Translations under genes and position numbers: made by a program | Shown here: in pieces, positions 53,018 through 62,550 of the stretch | How the letters are laid out: each line of letters opens with the position of its first letter | Numbering within the stretch: the stretch's first letter is position 1 | Notes under the pieces: model-generated | What the model saw: the letters and a program-made list of their open reading frames with translations, nothing else | The model's database searches: none | Told to the model about the DNA's origin: nothing | Assembly (NCBI GenBank): GCA_020634435.1 | Contig: JACKBS010000019.1 | Span: 25,249 to 89,248 of the forward strand | Length of the DNA stretch: 64,000 nucleotides | Source: Ardenticatenaceae bacterium | GTDB taxonomy: Bacteria > Chloroflexota > Anaerolineae > Promineifilales > Promineifilaceae | Direction of reading: 5' to 3'

Positions 53018-53181
53018 AACTTTTGGCTGACAGGTCGAAGATTTGTGCAAGAGCTGCTCTGCCCCAATTCGCTTTTCGCGCAGGAGGTGCATATCGAAAT
53101 AGTCGCGTAGCAGGAAATTCTCAGAAATCAAAGAATCCGATTCACTTGCGTTTTTACGCACCATGACAAAGGAGCAAAATA

Positions 53182-53808
53182 ATGACATTGGAAAACAATC
53201 AACCTAACCTAACCCACATTGCCCAGAAATCACGCATCTCCCTGATTGCCCTTATTATGAGTATGTTTGTTTTGCTGGGCTTCGTCGCCTCCGCTAGCGC
53301 CGACGGGAATAACCGTATTTCTGGCATCGCCTACTTCGACGACAGCGGCATTTGCAACGACGAGGTGTATGATGCCGACGGGGATTCGCCAGACTTCGCC
53401 ATGTGGTTTGAAGGGGATTTGGTCGGGTGTCAGTACGTGTTTGTGGACAGTTGGAGCTGCACCCCAAGCCATGTTTACCATGAGTCCGGAACCGAGGCGT
53501 ATGTGATAGATGGTCCGTATGGTGAAGGCACTTTCCGTACCACCTACATCTTCCAGGGCAAATTCACAGCGTGTACACCGGAGGGCTTCCCAGATGGGTC
53601 TGAAATTCGTGGCTTCTGTCAGCATCCCATCGTCGCCGGCAGCGGCACGGGCGACTACGAGGGCGTCACCGGGCGGCTGCATCTTCAGGATGATGTGGTG
53701 GCGGGTAACTTCCCTTATACCGGTAATCTCAAATGGTCATCCGGGGCTCAGGCTAGCTTAAATGCTTACCAAAGCTTGATGTCTGGTGCGTCGGATGGTG
53801 GCTGCTAG
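53182..53808 (+). CDS. Secreted beta-barrel-like protein, function unknown
   Basis: A 208-residue protein with a signal peptide (LIALIMSMFVLLGFVASASA, cleaved near residue 41). The mature part is rich in Cys, Gly and aromatic residues and ends with a VAGSGTGDYEGVTGRLHLQD motif like that of AOC/dirigent-like barrels, also seen at 50818. SD AAAGGAG precedes the ATG. Possibly a distant relative of the 50818 protein. Confidence 0.72.
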   Translation: MTLENNQPNLTHIAQKSRISLIALIMSMFVLLGFVASASADGNNRISGIAYFDDSGICNDEVYDADGDSPDFAMWFEGDLVGCQYVFVDSWSCTPSHVYHESGTEAYVIDGPYGEGTFRTTYIFQGKFTACTPEGFPDGSEIRGFCQHPIVAGSGTGDYEGVTGRLHLQDDVVAGNFPYTGNLKWSSGAQASLNAYQSLMSGASDGGC

Positions 53809-53847
53809 CGACTATTGAAGTTTTGTAAGTGGTTTTATTGAGATGTA

Positions 53848-53884
53848 GACGGCCGTTTTTGCTCAGGAGCGGCCGTCTTTTCCT
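53848..53884 (+). terminator. Terminator using inverted CGGCCG motifs
   Basis: AGACGGCCG (53848-53856 region) pairs with CGGCCGTCT (53870-53878 region) and TTTT follows. Coordinates of the arms are approximate to a base or two. Confidence 0.75.
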
Positions 53885-53918
53885 CTACCTATTGCTTGTG
53901 CAGTTTTTAAGGTAACTC

Positions 53919-54296
53919 ATGGAAATTCTTAGAACACAAATCGTTGTTATCGTAATTTTTCTTATTTGCCTGCAACTTCTTGAGCAGTTTACCAAGCGTC
54001 GTATGCGTGAATTGCAAACGGCCGTTTTGATTGCTGGTAGCATTGTCATTGTCCATACAACGCTGTTTGCATTCACTGGCGTCAATATTTTCTATCTGAT
54101 TATTATGGTCACAGCGTTGTGGGCAGCGTGGGATTCTTCCAAAATTGGCCTGAGGCAATATAAATCAATCATCTCCTATGGCCCGATTGCTTTGTTTTTT
54201 GCCATTAGCTTCATTTGGCCTATTGCTTTTCCGCTTTATCTGGCGATGAAATTCCGCATTCAGCGAGGAATAGCGGAGGTGAAGTCCGTCACATAA
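53919..54296 (+). CDS. Small membrane protein, unknown function
   Basis: A 125-residue protein with about four hydrophobic helices (IVVIVIFLICLQLL, TAVLIAGSIVIVHTTLFAF, IFYLIIMVTALWAAW, GPIALFFAISFIWPIAFPLYL; the last listed in part). Positively charged loops fit a membrane topology. No family recognised. It is followed by DUF2256 and ferredoxin genes. Confidence 0.7.
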   Translation: MEILRTQIVVIVIFLICLQLLEQFTKRRMRELQTAVLIAGSIVIVHTTLFAFTGVNIFYLIIMVTALWAAWDSSKIGLRQYKSIISYGPIALFFAISFIWPIAFPLYLAMKFRIQRGIAEVKSVT

Positions 54297-54373
54297 ACGG
54301 ACATGTCCTAGCTAGAATAAATATCAGTTAAGAGGCAAGGGCAAGACGGCCGTTTCATCCTAAAATCACCCAC

Positions 54374-54523
54374 ATGAAGAAGCAAAATCTGCCCCAGAAA
54401 ATTTGTGTGGTGTGTGAACGGCCGTTCACCTGGCGCAAAAAGTGGGCCAACGTTTGGGATGATGTGAAATATTGCAGCGAACGGTGCCGACGTCGCAAGA
54501 TGGCAGTAGCAGAGAAGCGGTGA
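54374..54523 (+). CDS. DUF2256 small zinc-finger-like protein
   Basis: A 49-residue protein: KICVVCERPFTWRKKW then WDDVKYCSERCRRRK. This is the full DUF2256 pattern (CxxC ... CxxxC), a small predicted metal-binding protein of unknown role. The ATG at 54374 lacks a clear SD. The ferredoxin gene starts 10 bp after its TGA, so they probably share an mRNA. Confidence 0.88.
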   Translation: MKKQNLPQKICVVCERPFTWRKKWANVWDDVKYCSERCRRRKMAVAEKR

Positions 54524-54533
54524 GCCTGTGACG

Positions 54534-54851
54534 ATGGTGACGCTTACCGTTCTGAATGGCACGGTGCAGCATGTCTTTCAAGTACCTGCGGGCAGCAACC
54601 TGCGTCGGGTGCTGCTAGATCACGATCTTTCGCCATACGCGACGCTGACGCAGCGGGCCAACTGCGGCGGGCGTGGACTGTGTGCTACATGCGGTGTTTG
54701 GCTGGGAGATGCGCCTGAGCCTACTCACTGGCACGACAAATTGGCCAACCAGTTTGGCTACCCGCGCCTTAGCTGCCAGATCACGCTAGAGCAAGATTTA
54801 ACGGTGCGGCTGATTCCTGAAAAATGGATTTGGGGTGGGCGGCGCAAGTAG
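54534..54851 (+). CDS. [2Fe-2S] plant-type ferredoxin
   Basis: A 105-residue electron carrier. Cluster ligands are Cys44, Cys50, Cys53 (ANCGGRGLCATCGVW) and Cys81 (RLSCQ), the 2Fe-2S plant/adrenodoxin pattern. Start choice: ATG 54534 (GGTGAG about 9 bp upstream) or GTG 54528. It is linked to a DUF2256 gene. The redox partner is not evident. Confidence 0.9.
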   Translation: MVTLTVLNGTVQHVFQVPAGSNLRRVLLDHDLSPYATLTQRANCGGRGLCATCGVWLGDAPEPTHWHDKLANQFGYPRLSCQITLEQDLTVRLIPEKWIWGGRRK

Positions 54852-54861
54852 CCTTGGTAAT

Positions 54862-55260
54862 TCAGGATTGGTTAAGCAGTTGAACGGCCGTTTCCCACCC
54901 GTCCAGCCGCTGCCCCTTCAACTTTAGTCCAGCGCGTTGGCGTGGTGAAATGGTTTGTGCAGGGGTGACAATCGGTTCCCGAAGAACGATGTTGAACCAG
55001 CGAGAATTTTTCACCAGGGAGAATGTTTCGCATAGGGCCAGAATTTGAAGCGCCTCCGCCAATTCCCCGGCGAGGGCGTGCAGGCGGGCTGCTGCACACA
55101 GCCCATAGAGCAGCAACGTCCAATGTCGTGTGTTCAGCACCTCTTGTAGTACCTCACAGCTCCATTTTGAACCAAACCGAGATAAGCGGCGGTGAGGGCC
55201 GCCATTCCCAACGTGTGAGCAATTGGGGCGGCCGCCCCGTTGGCGAGCGATGGCGACCAG
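54862..55260 (-). pseudogene. Degenerate C-terminal fragment of a TPR-type regulator
   Basis: The last 92 codons (54862-55140) read as paired helices ending RLHALAGELAEALQILALC and QRLDGWETAVQLLNQ, like the C-terminus of TPR-containing SARP/LuxR-type regulators. Upstream sequence looks coding in another frame (AHTLGMAALTAAYLGLVQNG near 55155-55230), suggesting a frameshift and loss of the rest. Low certainty. Confidence 0.4.
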
Positions 55261-55378
55261 TTCGTGCCGTAGATTTTGACGTTTGGGTAACGGCCGTTAT
55301 CATCTTTTTAGAATCAGAGTTTGGGAAAGTGGCTGACAATAGCCACAGCACCGAAAACACCAATAAGGAGTAAAAACC

Positions 55379-56959
55379 ATGGCAAATAAAGGATCGATTT
55401 TAAAAAGTGGTGAGTCTCTACAGGCAGGAGATTATCTTGTATCGGCAAATGGCATGTTTTGTGCTTACTTATTTGAAGATGGCAACCTGTGTATTTATAG
55501 CAGCCCCATACCTGATAGCAATACTTTCATGTGGGCTTCTGGCCCACAGGTAGCATTGGGTCCAAAGTGTGCCTACCTGTTTGAAGACGGCAATTTGTGC
55601 ATTTATAACGGCCTCACACCGGACAGCAATGCGTTTGTCTGGGCCTCTGGTCCACAGGTGGCGCTGGGTCCAAAATGTGCCTGCCTGCACGACGATGGCA
55701 ACTTGTGCATATATAACAGCCCCACGCCTGATGCGAATACCTATGTATGGGGGTCTGCCGCTACGGTTCAGGCGACTGTTCAGGGTTACGAAACTGAGTT
55801 TAATGATCCCTTGCAGCATTCACATATTTTGGTGCGCGTAAGCATGAAAGAAGAAAATGTGCTAAATGAGGAATTACCTACCCTTGCCGATTTACTAAAT
55901 GCGGCGCAGGTTGGAGGTCCGGCTGTTAATGACGCTTTCCACCAATTAAACAACGCGGTCCAACAAATTCAACAGAATGGGGAACCATGGTGGAAATCTT
56001 CGTTGGTAGGAATAAGCTCAGTTGGTACTGGCGGTGGTCTCATTTATAAAGGGGCGAGAAAAATATTTCAGCAGAGAGATAAGGCACGCCAGACGCGTGC
56101 TACTTCGGAAGAAGCTCAGAGAGTGCTGGATGAAGCACGGGCGCGGGCAGCTGAGGCAAGGGCCAATGCAACGGACGCCAGAGCGCGACAAATGGCTCAA
56201 GAAGAGCTTGGCCCTGGCGAAGAAGAGGTCGGGCAAATGGAACAGGGAGCTGTCGAAGCTGAATCAGCAGCAGCTGAGGCTGAAACTGCTTTTACAGATT
56301 CCGTTGCGGCCGTTGGTGAAGCTGATGCGGCGGTTACAGCCGCCGAAACTGCTGCTGATGCGGCCGTAATGGCTGAAGTCTCCGCTTTGTCTGCTACGGG
56401 AGTTGGGGCTGTGGTCGTGGGAATTGCAGTAGTTGCTGCTGCTATTGCAATAGCCATTGCAGAACATGATGAGAAACAAGTTCATGTTGTGGTGAATGAT
56501 TCACCTTATGAATTGAGATTTAATGCCCGGCGCAACTTGCTGAATTATCATGGAAAGACAATTATCTTGCCAGAAGTTAATGAGACACATTCTTTTACGT
56601 TACCTGCTCGCACAGATGATGGGCATGTTTCTCTAGCTATATTGGGTTTTCAAAAAATGGAAGATGCTTCATTTGGCTGTGAGGGTGCCTATGAGCTGTT
56701 TGCTAATCCGATGGTAGCTAATGGTTCTGCTGCTTTACCCCACGGCATCAAATGTTTTTATTATCAGCCATTTAGCGGAAATAATGGTATTGGTGTCAAT
56801 GTGGCGTCAGAGGCGAACCTCAATGATTTTTGGGCGGCGTATGAGGAGGAAGACTCTCGTCTGGTAGATGTCTCTCAAAATGGGGCTGTTACCGTTTATG
56901 CGGGTCTCAACTCCCATAGTGGCGGCTCTGGCATGGCTGTGATTTACATCAAAGGGTAA
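55379..56959 (+). CDS. Bulb-lectin-repeat protein with hydrophobic segment and C-terminal toxin-like domain
   Basis: A 526-residue protein with no signal peptide. Residues 28-135 are three 36-residue repeats (CAYLFEDGNLCIY ... WASGPQVALGPK) matching the bulb-type mannose-lectin motif DGNLxxY. A linker, an Ala/Glu-rich coiled coil (about 225-320) and a glycine/alanine-rich hydrophobic stretch (about 342-362, VGAVVVGIAVVAAAIAIAIA) follow. The last 160 residues form a beta-rich domain that I cannot assign but which resembles actinoporin/aegerolysin-like folds. Architecture recalls lectin-like bacteriocins or pore formers. SD AAGGAG before ATG. The gene has no ACGGCCGT copy. Confidence 0.8.
   Translation: MANKGSILKSGESLQAGDYLVSANGMFCAYLFEDGNLCIYSSPIPDSNTFMWASGPQVALGPKCAYLFEDGNLCIYNGLTPDSNAFVWASGPQVALGPKCACLHDDGNLCIYNSPTPDANTYVWGSAATVQATVQGYETEFNDPLQHSHILVRVSMKEENVLNEELPTLADLLNAAQVGGPAVNDAFHQLNNAVQQIQQNGEPWWKSSLVGISSVGTGGGLIYKGARKIFQQRDKARQTRATSEEAQRVLDEARARAAEARANATDARARQMAQEELGPGEEEVGQMEQGAVEAESAAAEAETAFTDSVAAVGEADAAVTAAETAADAAVMAEVSALSATGVGAVVVGIAVVAAAIAIAIAEHDEKQVHVVVNDSPYELRFNARRNLLNYHGKTIILPEVNETHSFTLPARTDDGHVSLAILGFQKMEDASFGCEGAYELFANPMVANGSAALPHGIKCFYYQPFSGNNGIGVNVASEANLNDFWAAYEEEDSRLVDVSQNGAVTVYAGLNSHSGGSGMAVIYIKG
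55460..55783 (+). repeat. Three 108-bp tandem repeats encoding lectin modules
   Basis: Units 55460-55567, 55568-55675 and 55676-55783 each encode 36 residues. The first two are most alike, the third has drifted (VWGSAATVQATVQ). Confidence 0.88.
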
Positions 56960-56981
56960 CAAGTAGAGTGTGTATTGGAAA

Positions 56982-57019
56982 AACACGGCCGTTTCTGGTG
57001 GGAAACGGCCGTGTTTTTC
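56982..57019. terminator. Terminator built from two inverted ACGGCCGT motifs
   Basis: AAAACACGGCCGTTTC (about 56981-56996) pairs with GAAACGGCCGTGTTTT (about 57001-57016), then T-rich. It separates the convergent lectin-repeat and ilvD genes and can serve both. Confidence 0.9.
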
Positions 57020-57026
57020 TTTTCAA

Positions 57027-58706
<1,680 letters not shown>

Positions 58707-58725
58707 TTCCTCTCCTTAAAAAGCA

Positions 58726-58826
58726 GGAACGCAGAGTTCCGCAGAGGTGCCGCAGAGTTTCACAGAGAAAAGCTGAGAAAAACCTCTGCGCACCTCTGTG
58801 GTTCTCCGCGCAACTCTGTGTTCCTA
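58726..58826. repeat. CGCAGAG palindromic repeat on the 3' side of the GxxExxY gene
   Basis: AGGAACGCAGAGTTCCGCAG... faces CTCCGCGCAACTCTGTGTTCC. It overlaps the last bases of the GxxExxY ORF and sits between it and ilvD. Confidence 0.8.
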
Positions 58827-59216
58827 AAATCTTTCATTTTTGTGAACGAATGAAGCGCCGAATGCCGCCATTTTTAGCAAGGCGACATTAAAGTTGATGA
58901 GTAAGCCAACCTTGCAGCCGGAAAATTTTAAATAAGAGAGCATTTGAGCTTCATGAACGGCCGTAATCGCTTCCACCGCCTTCAATTCCACGATAACTAA
59001 TTGATTGACCAAAATGTCAATCCGATACCCATGCTCAAGATGAATTTCTTTGTAGACAATGGGTACAGGTTTTTGCCGTTCGATGGACAGACCACGCGTT
59101 TCAAGTTCATAAGCCAGGCAGGTTTCGTAGGAGGATTCCAACAAACCAGGCCCTAATTGACGATGCACTTCAATCGCTGCGCCAATAATTTGCGAAGTCA
59201 ACCGATTCTCCCTCAT
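58824..59216 (-). CDS. GxxExxY protein (PD-(D/E)xK nuclease-like)
   Basis: A 130-residue protein with the GxxExxY motif at residues 24-30 (GPGLLESSY) after an AAIEVHRQLGPG helix, and a PD-(D/E)xK-like core (GYRIDILVNQLVIVELKAVE). Ends LLINFNVALLKMA. The family is widespread but of unknown function; a nuclease role is predicted. Repeats of the CGCAGAG family flank it on both sides, which suggests it moves with or acts on them. Confidence 0.88.
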   Translation of the reverse strand: MRENRLTSQIIGAAIEVHRQLGPGLLESSYETCLAYELETRGLSIERQKPVPIVYKEIHLEHGYRIDILVNQLVIVELKAVEAITAVHEAQMLSYLKFSGCKVGLLINFNVALLKMAAFGASFVHKNERF

Positions 59217-59218
59217 AT

Positions 59219-59270
59219 CTCTTCTCTCTGCGCAACTCCGCGCTCCTCTGGGTAACTCTGCGTTCCTTAA
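59219..59270. repeat. CGCAGAG-type repeat on the 5' side of the GxxExxY gene
   Basis: CTCTGCGCAACTCCGCGCTCC then CTCTGCGTTCC. Same sense as the right arm of the 58726-58826 element, so the gene lies between direct copies. Confidence 0.7.
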
Positions 59271-59665
59271 AATACGGCCGTTCCCTCAATCTCAATCAAA
59301 AATTCAGGTCTAGCCAAACCATACACCCCAATCCAGGTAGTGGCTGGCGGATTATCCGGGAAAAACTCCTTCAATCCCTCACTGACGGGGGCTGTCTTGT
59401 CCATCCAGCTTTGCACGATGTAGATGCGCAGGGTGACGATGTCGTTGAGGGTGGCCCCGGCGGTGGCAACGGCCGTTTCTACATTCTGCAAACTTTGCCA
59501 CACCTGCGCCCGCAAATCATTCTCGCCAACGATATTTTCGTTTTCGTCCCAGGCCACCTGGCCAGAAAAGTGCACCGTGCGCTGGCTTTGCGCCACCACA
59601 ATCTGCGAAAAGCCATACTGTAAACTATTGAACAAGGTTTCGGGGTTGATGGTTGTTTTAGACAC
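59267..59665 (-). CDS. RidA-family protein
   Basis: A 132-residue protein of the RidA/YjgF family, which hydrolyses reactive enamine/imine by-products of amino acid enzymes. Conserved features: VHFSGQVAWDENENIVG, QVWQSLQNVETAVATAGATLNDIV (split) and ARPEFLIEIEGTAVF. Arg in ARPEFLIEIE is the usual substrate anchor. The GTG start at 59665 has GGAG 9 bp upstream; the ATG at 59701 would overlap the GNAT gene. Confidence 0.88.
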   Translation of the reverse strand: MSKTTINPETLFNSLQYGFSQIVVAQSQRTVHFSGQVAWDENENIVGENDLRAQVWQSLQNVETAVATAGATLNDIVTLRIYIVQSWMDKTAPVSEGLKEFFPDNPPATTWIGVYGLARPEFLIEIEGTAVF

Positions 59666-59682
59666 GGTTGTATTCTCCAAAG

Positions 59683-60603
59683 TTAAAAAATTTTCCGCCA
59701 ATAAAAACCCGCCACGGTCTGGTCAAAGCCAAGACTGTTATACAGAGCATTGGCCGCGACCGCCTGGCCTGTTTCCACAATGACATCCTCAGCGCCCAGT
59801 TGGGCCAGCCGATGCAGCCCTTCTTGCATCAGCGCTATGCCCAGGCCGCGCCGTTGGTGCGCCGGATGGGTGCAGACCGGCTCAAAGATGCCGCGCCGGT
59901 TGACAGCATCGTAAGGAATGCCTGCGTAGGCGGCAAACGTGCCGTCAGGGGCTACCGCCGCCAGGTCGAGATAGGCGCGGAAGCTGGGCGCTTGCCGGGT
60001 GAACCATTGATATTCAACGGCCGTATGTCCCGTCCGCCCAAACGCCGCATTCAGCACATCCGCCACTCGTTGGCAGTCGGTCAGGCATTCGGGCTGCGTG
60101 CTGCGGATGGTGTACCCTTCGGCCACAGTTGGCGATTCATGCAGCCGAATAGCCATCTGGCGCAGCACCCCACCGGATGCTGATTTCTCATAGCCATGCG
60201 AGGCTAGCAGCGATTCCCTGTCTGGATTGTTTTCGTAGACCAACAATTGAAGTAGACGGCCGTTTCCATCGGCCGTTGGTTTGCTTAAATAGGCTTCTGC
60301 CCAGGTTAGCATTTCCTCTTCCAGATAACCGTAGGCAGGAGCGAGCTGTAGGGCGGCTTCTCCCGGCTCGATGGGCAGCACCGTGCCGACTAATTGACCG
60401 TTTGCTGTTTCCCACAGCTGCACCTGTTGGCCCCAACTGGGGTCGCCGCCAGGACGGGCATCGTAAAACCGCCGCCCTTCCCACCGCCGGATGTCCAGAT
60501 TAAAGCCCAACGGCGTGTCGCGCACATGGTCCACCAGCAGCCGATGAACGGCCCAATAATCCGCTTCGTGAGCAGCGGGGCGGTGGGTGATGGGTGTCGT
60601 CAT
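59683..60603 (-). CDS. GNAT-family acetyltransferase
   Basis: A 306-residue protein with a C-terminal GNAT domain: GIFEPVCTHPAHQRRGLGIALMQ is the acetyl-CoA binding motif A (R-R-G-L-G), followed by ALYNSLGFDQT. The N-terminal half looks like a second, degenerate GNAT-like domain (YLEEEMLTWAEAY, LLASHGYEK). Substrate unknown. It starts 12 bp after the barrel-protein gene and ends 17 bp before ridA, so all are likely one operon. Confidence 0.88.
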   Translation of the reverse strand: MTTPITHRPAAHEADYWAVHRLLVDHVRDTPLGFNLDIRRWEGRRFYDARPGGDPSWGQQVQLWETANGQLVGTVLPIEPGEAALQLAPAYGYLEEEMLTWAEAYLSKPTADGNGRLLQLLVYENNPDRESLLASHGYEKSASGGVLRQMAIRLHESPTVAEGYTIRSTQPECLTDCQRVADVLNAAFGRTGHTAVEYQWFTRQAPSFRAYLDLAAVAPDGTFAAYAGIPYDAVNRRGIFEPVCTHPAHQRRGLGIALMQEGLHRLAQLGAEDVIVETGQAVAANALYNSLGFDQTVAGFYWRKIF

Positions 60604-60615
60604 CTGCGGGATCGT

Positions 60616-61401
60616 TTACTCAGCGTTTGTTGGGCCGAGGGCGCGCAGCGCTTCCAGCGTGGTGTGTACATCCTGGCCCTCATCGTTCGGAAAACGGCCG
60701 TCCTCAGCCTGCATCCTCGCCAACCGCACTGCTCCCGCCAAGATGACACCACGATCGGCAGGAAAGCCAATGCTGTTCAGCGTCACCAGCATCCAGGTCA
60801 ATTCACCTGCACTGCCCGGCAGCTGCGCGTAAAGATGAGACGCAAGATGATCAACCAGTTCGTCCTGGCCCAATTTCCAGGCCAGGCCGCAAGCCAGCCA
60901 CTGTGCCTGGGTAAAGGAAGGCAATTGGTGGTGCGCTTCGTCCAGATGCCTGGCTAAGAAACGGCCCGCTTCTTCTGCGGCCGAAGTGAAGTGCCAGAAG
61001 GCCAGCCAAAAACCGGCGTTCGCCGTTAGATACAGCTCGGCGGCGAGATCGCCAGGGGCTGCCCAAGGTGGTGCACTGTCCGCAACGGAGATGTGTTCTG
61101 TGAAACGGCCGTCTGCCGCCTGCCGCCACAGCAAAAAGCGGAGCGCATCGACAATCTCAGACGTGTTGGTGTCCAGACCCAACTGCTCGGCCTGGGCCAG
61201 CCGGTAACAGGTGGCGTCAATCGAGCTGTAGCCTTGAGCCCAAAATGGCGCAAATCCGCCATCTTCCTGCTGGCCGCCAAATAGCTGCTGGACGATGTTG
61301 GCGGACGGCCGTTCCCCATGCAGCAGATAACGCAGACGAGCCAGTTCAACGTCGCTACCATTTTGCTGTACAAATCGAATTGCTCTTTCCCGGTTTATCA
61401 T
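60616..61401 (-). CDS. Alpha/alpha-barrel (prenyltransferase/terpene-cyclase repeat-like) protein
   Basis: A 261-residue helical protein with repeated QxxDGxF/W-type motifs: GGQQEDGGFAPFW, RQAADGRFTEH, MQAEDGRFPND. This pattern is typical of prenyltransferase/squalene-oxidase repeats. It is too short for a terpene cyclase and lacks an obvious DxDD acid motif, so enzymatic activity is doubtful. ATG 61401 starts 7 bp after the leuB stop. Confidence 0.75.
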   Translation of the reverse strand: MINRERAIRFVQQNGSDVELARLRYLLHGERPSANIVQQLFGGQQEDGGFAPFWAQGYSSIDATCYRLAQAEQLGLDTNTSEIVDALRFLLWRQAADGRFTEHISVADSAPPWAAPGDLAAELYLTANAGFWLAFWHFTSAAEEAGRFLARHLDEAHHQLPSFTQAQWLACGLAWKLGQDELVDHLASHLYAQLPGSAGELTWMLVTLNSIGFPADRGVILAGAVRLARMQAEDGRFPNDEGQDVHTTLEALRALGPTNAE

Positions 61402-61408
61402 GTTGAAA

Positions 61409-62497
61409 TTAGAGGTTGGCGACCACCAAATCGCCCATTTCCTGCGTGCCCACTTTGGTTTCGCCTGGTTTAGCAATATCGGCGGTGCGATGACCGGCAG
61501 CGAGAACTTGGGAAACGGCCGTTTCTACCACCCCCGCCTCTTCTTCCAGCCCCAAACTCGACCGCAGCATCATCGCCATGCTCAAAATGGTCGCCAGCGG
61601 ATTGGCAATGCCCTGGCCCGCAATGTCTGGAGCCGAGCCGTGAATCGGTTCGTACAGCCCCACCGAGCCAGCTTCCCCCAGCGACGCCGACGGCAGCATC
61701 CCCAGCGAGCCAGTGATCATCGACGCCTCATCCGACAAAATATCGCCAAACATGTTGCCCGTTACCACCACGTCAAAATCGCCAGGGCGGTTGATGAGGT
61801 ACATGGCCATCGCGTCCACCAGCACATCTTCGTATTCGATGTGCGGATATTCCGCCGCCACTTCATGCGCCACCTCGCGCCAAACCCGCGACGAGGCCAG
61901 CACATTCGCCTTGTCTACCGAGGTGACTTTGCCCTGACCACCGGCTGCTTTGCGCTGCTCCGCCAGGGTAAACGCCACGCGCAGCACGCGCTTGATTTCC
62001 ATTTCGTTGTAGCGCATGGTGTCGTGGCCGCTGCGCCCCTCGGCCACCGTTTCGCGTCCCTGTGGCGTGCCAAAGTAGATACCCCCCGTCAATTCGCGCA
62101 CAAAGACGATGTCCACGTTCTCTACCCGATTGGCCTTGAGCGGACTGGCTTCAGCCAGCGCCGGGAACACGCGCACAGGACGGATGTTGGCAAACGCGCC
62201 CAGCGATTTGCGTAGCTTGAGCAGCCCTTGCTCCGGCCGCACGTTGGCCGTCGGATCGCTCCATTTTGGCCCACCGACCGCGCCCAGCAGCACGGCGCTG
62301 CCTTCCAGGCACATGCCCAGCGTCTCTTCCGGCAGCGGATTGCCCGTCTCGTCAATGGCGATGCCACCGGCCAGCCCGCTTTGGGTGCTAAACGTGTGGC
62401 CAAATTTATTGGCAATGGCGGCCATCACTTTTTGGGCCTCAGCCACAACCTCTGGGCCAATTCCGTCGCCGGGAAGTAATGTAATTTTTGCTTCCAT
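61409..62497 (-). CDS. leuB: 3-isopropylmalate dehydrogenase
   Basis: A 362-residue enzyme of leucine synthesis. Motifs: LLPGDGIGPEVVAEA, LLGAVGGPKW, LLKLRKSLGAFANIRP, ELTGGIYFG, VDKANVLASSRVWR, and VTGNMFGDILSDEASMITGSLGML (cited in part) with EPIHGSAPDIAG. SD GGAAGAGG precedes ATG 62497. Downstream genes follow closely. Confidence 0.97.
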   Translation of the reverse strand: MEAKITLLPGDGIGPEVVAEAQKVMAAIANKFGHTFSTQSGLAGGIAIDETGNPLPEETLGMCLEGSAVLLGAVGGPKWSDPTANVRPEQGLLKLRKSLGAFANIRPVRVFPALAEASPLKANRVENVDIVFVRELTGGIYFGTPQGRETVAEGRSGHDTMRYNEMEIKRVLRVAFTLAEQRKAAGGQGKVTSVDKANVLASSRVWREVAHEVAAEYPHIEYEDVLVDAMAMYLINRPGDFDVVVTGNMFGDILSDEASMITGSLGMLPSASLGEAGSVGLYEPIHGSAPDIAGQGIANPLATILSMAMMLRSSLGLEEEAGVVETAVSQVLAAGHRTADIAKPGETKVGTQEMGDLVVANL

Positions 62498-62550
62498 GAT
62501 TCCTCTTCCTTCCTAAAAAACTTCTAGAATTTATTCGTCAGCTATAAAAA

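Noticed and set aside
55460..55783. 108-bp tandem repeats as a CRISPR or satellite
   Set aside because: They encode lectin modules in one open frame.
58824..59216. GxxExxY protein as a ribosomal intervening-sequence protein
   Set aside because: There is no rRNA nearby; the motif and PD-(D/E)xK-like core fit the GxxExxY family instead.
59666..59701. Longer RidA starting at 59701
   Set aside because: It would overlap the GNAT gene; GTG 59665 has a good SD and fits family length.
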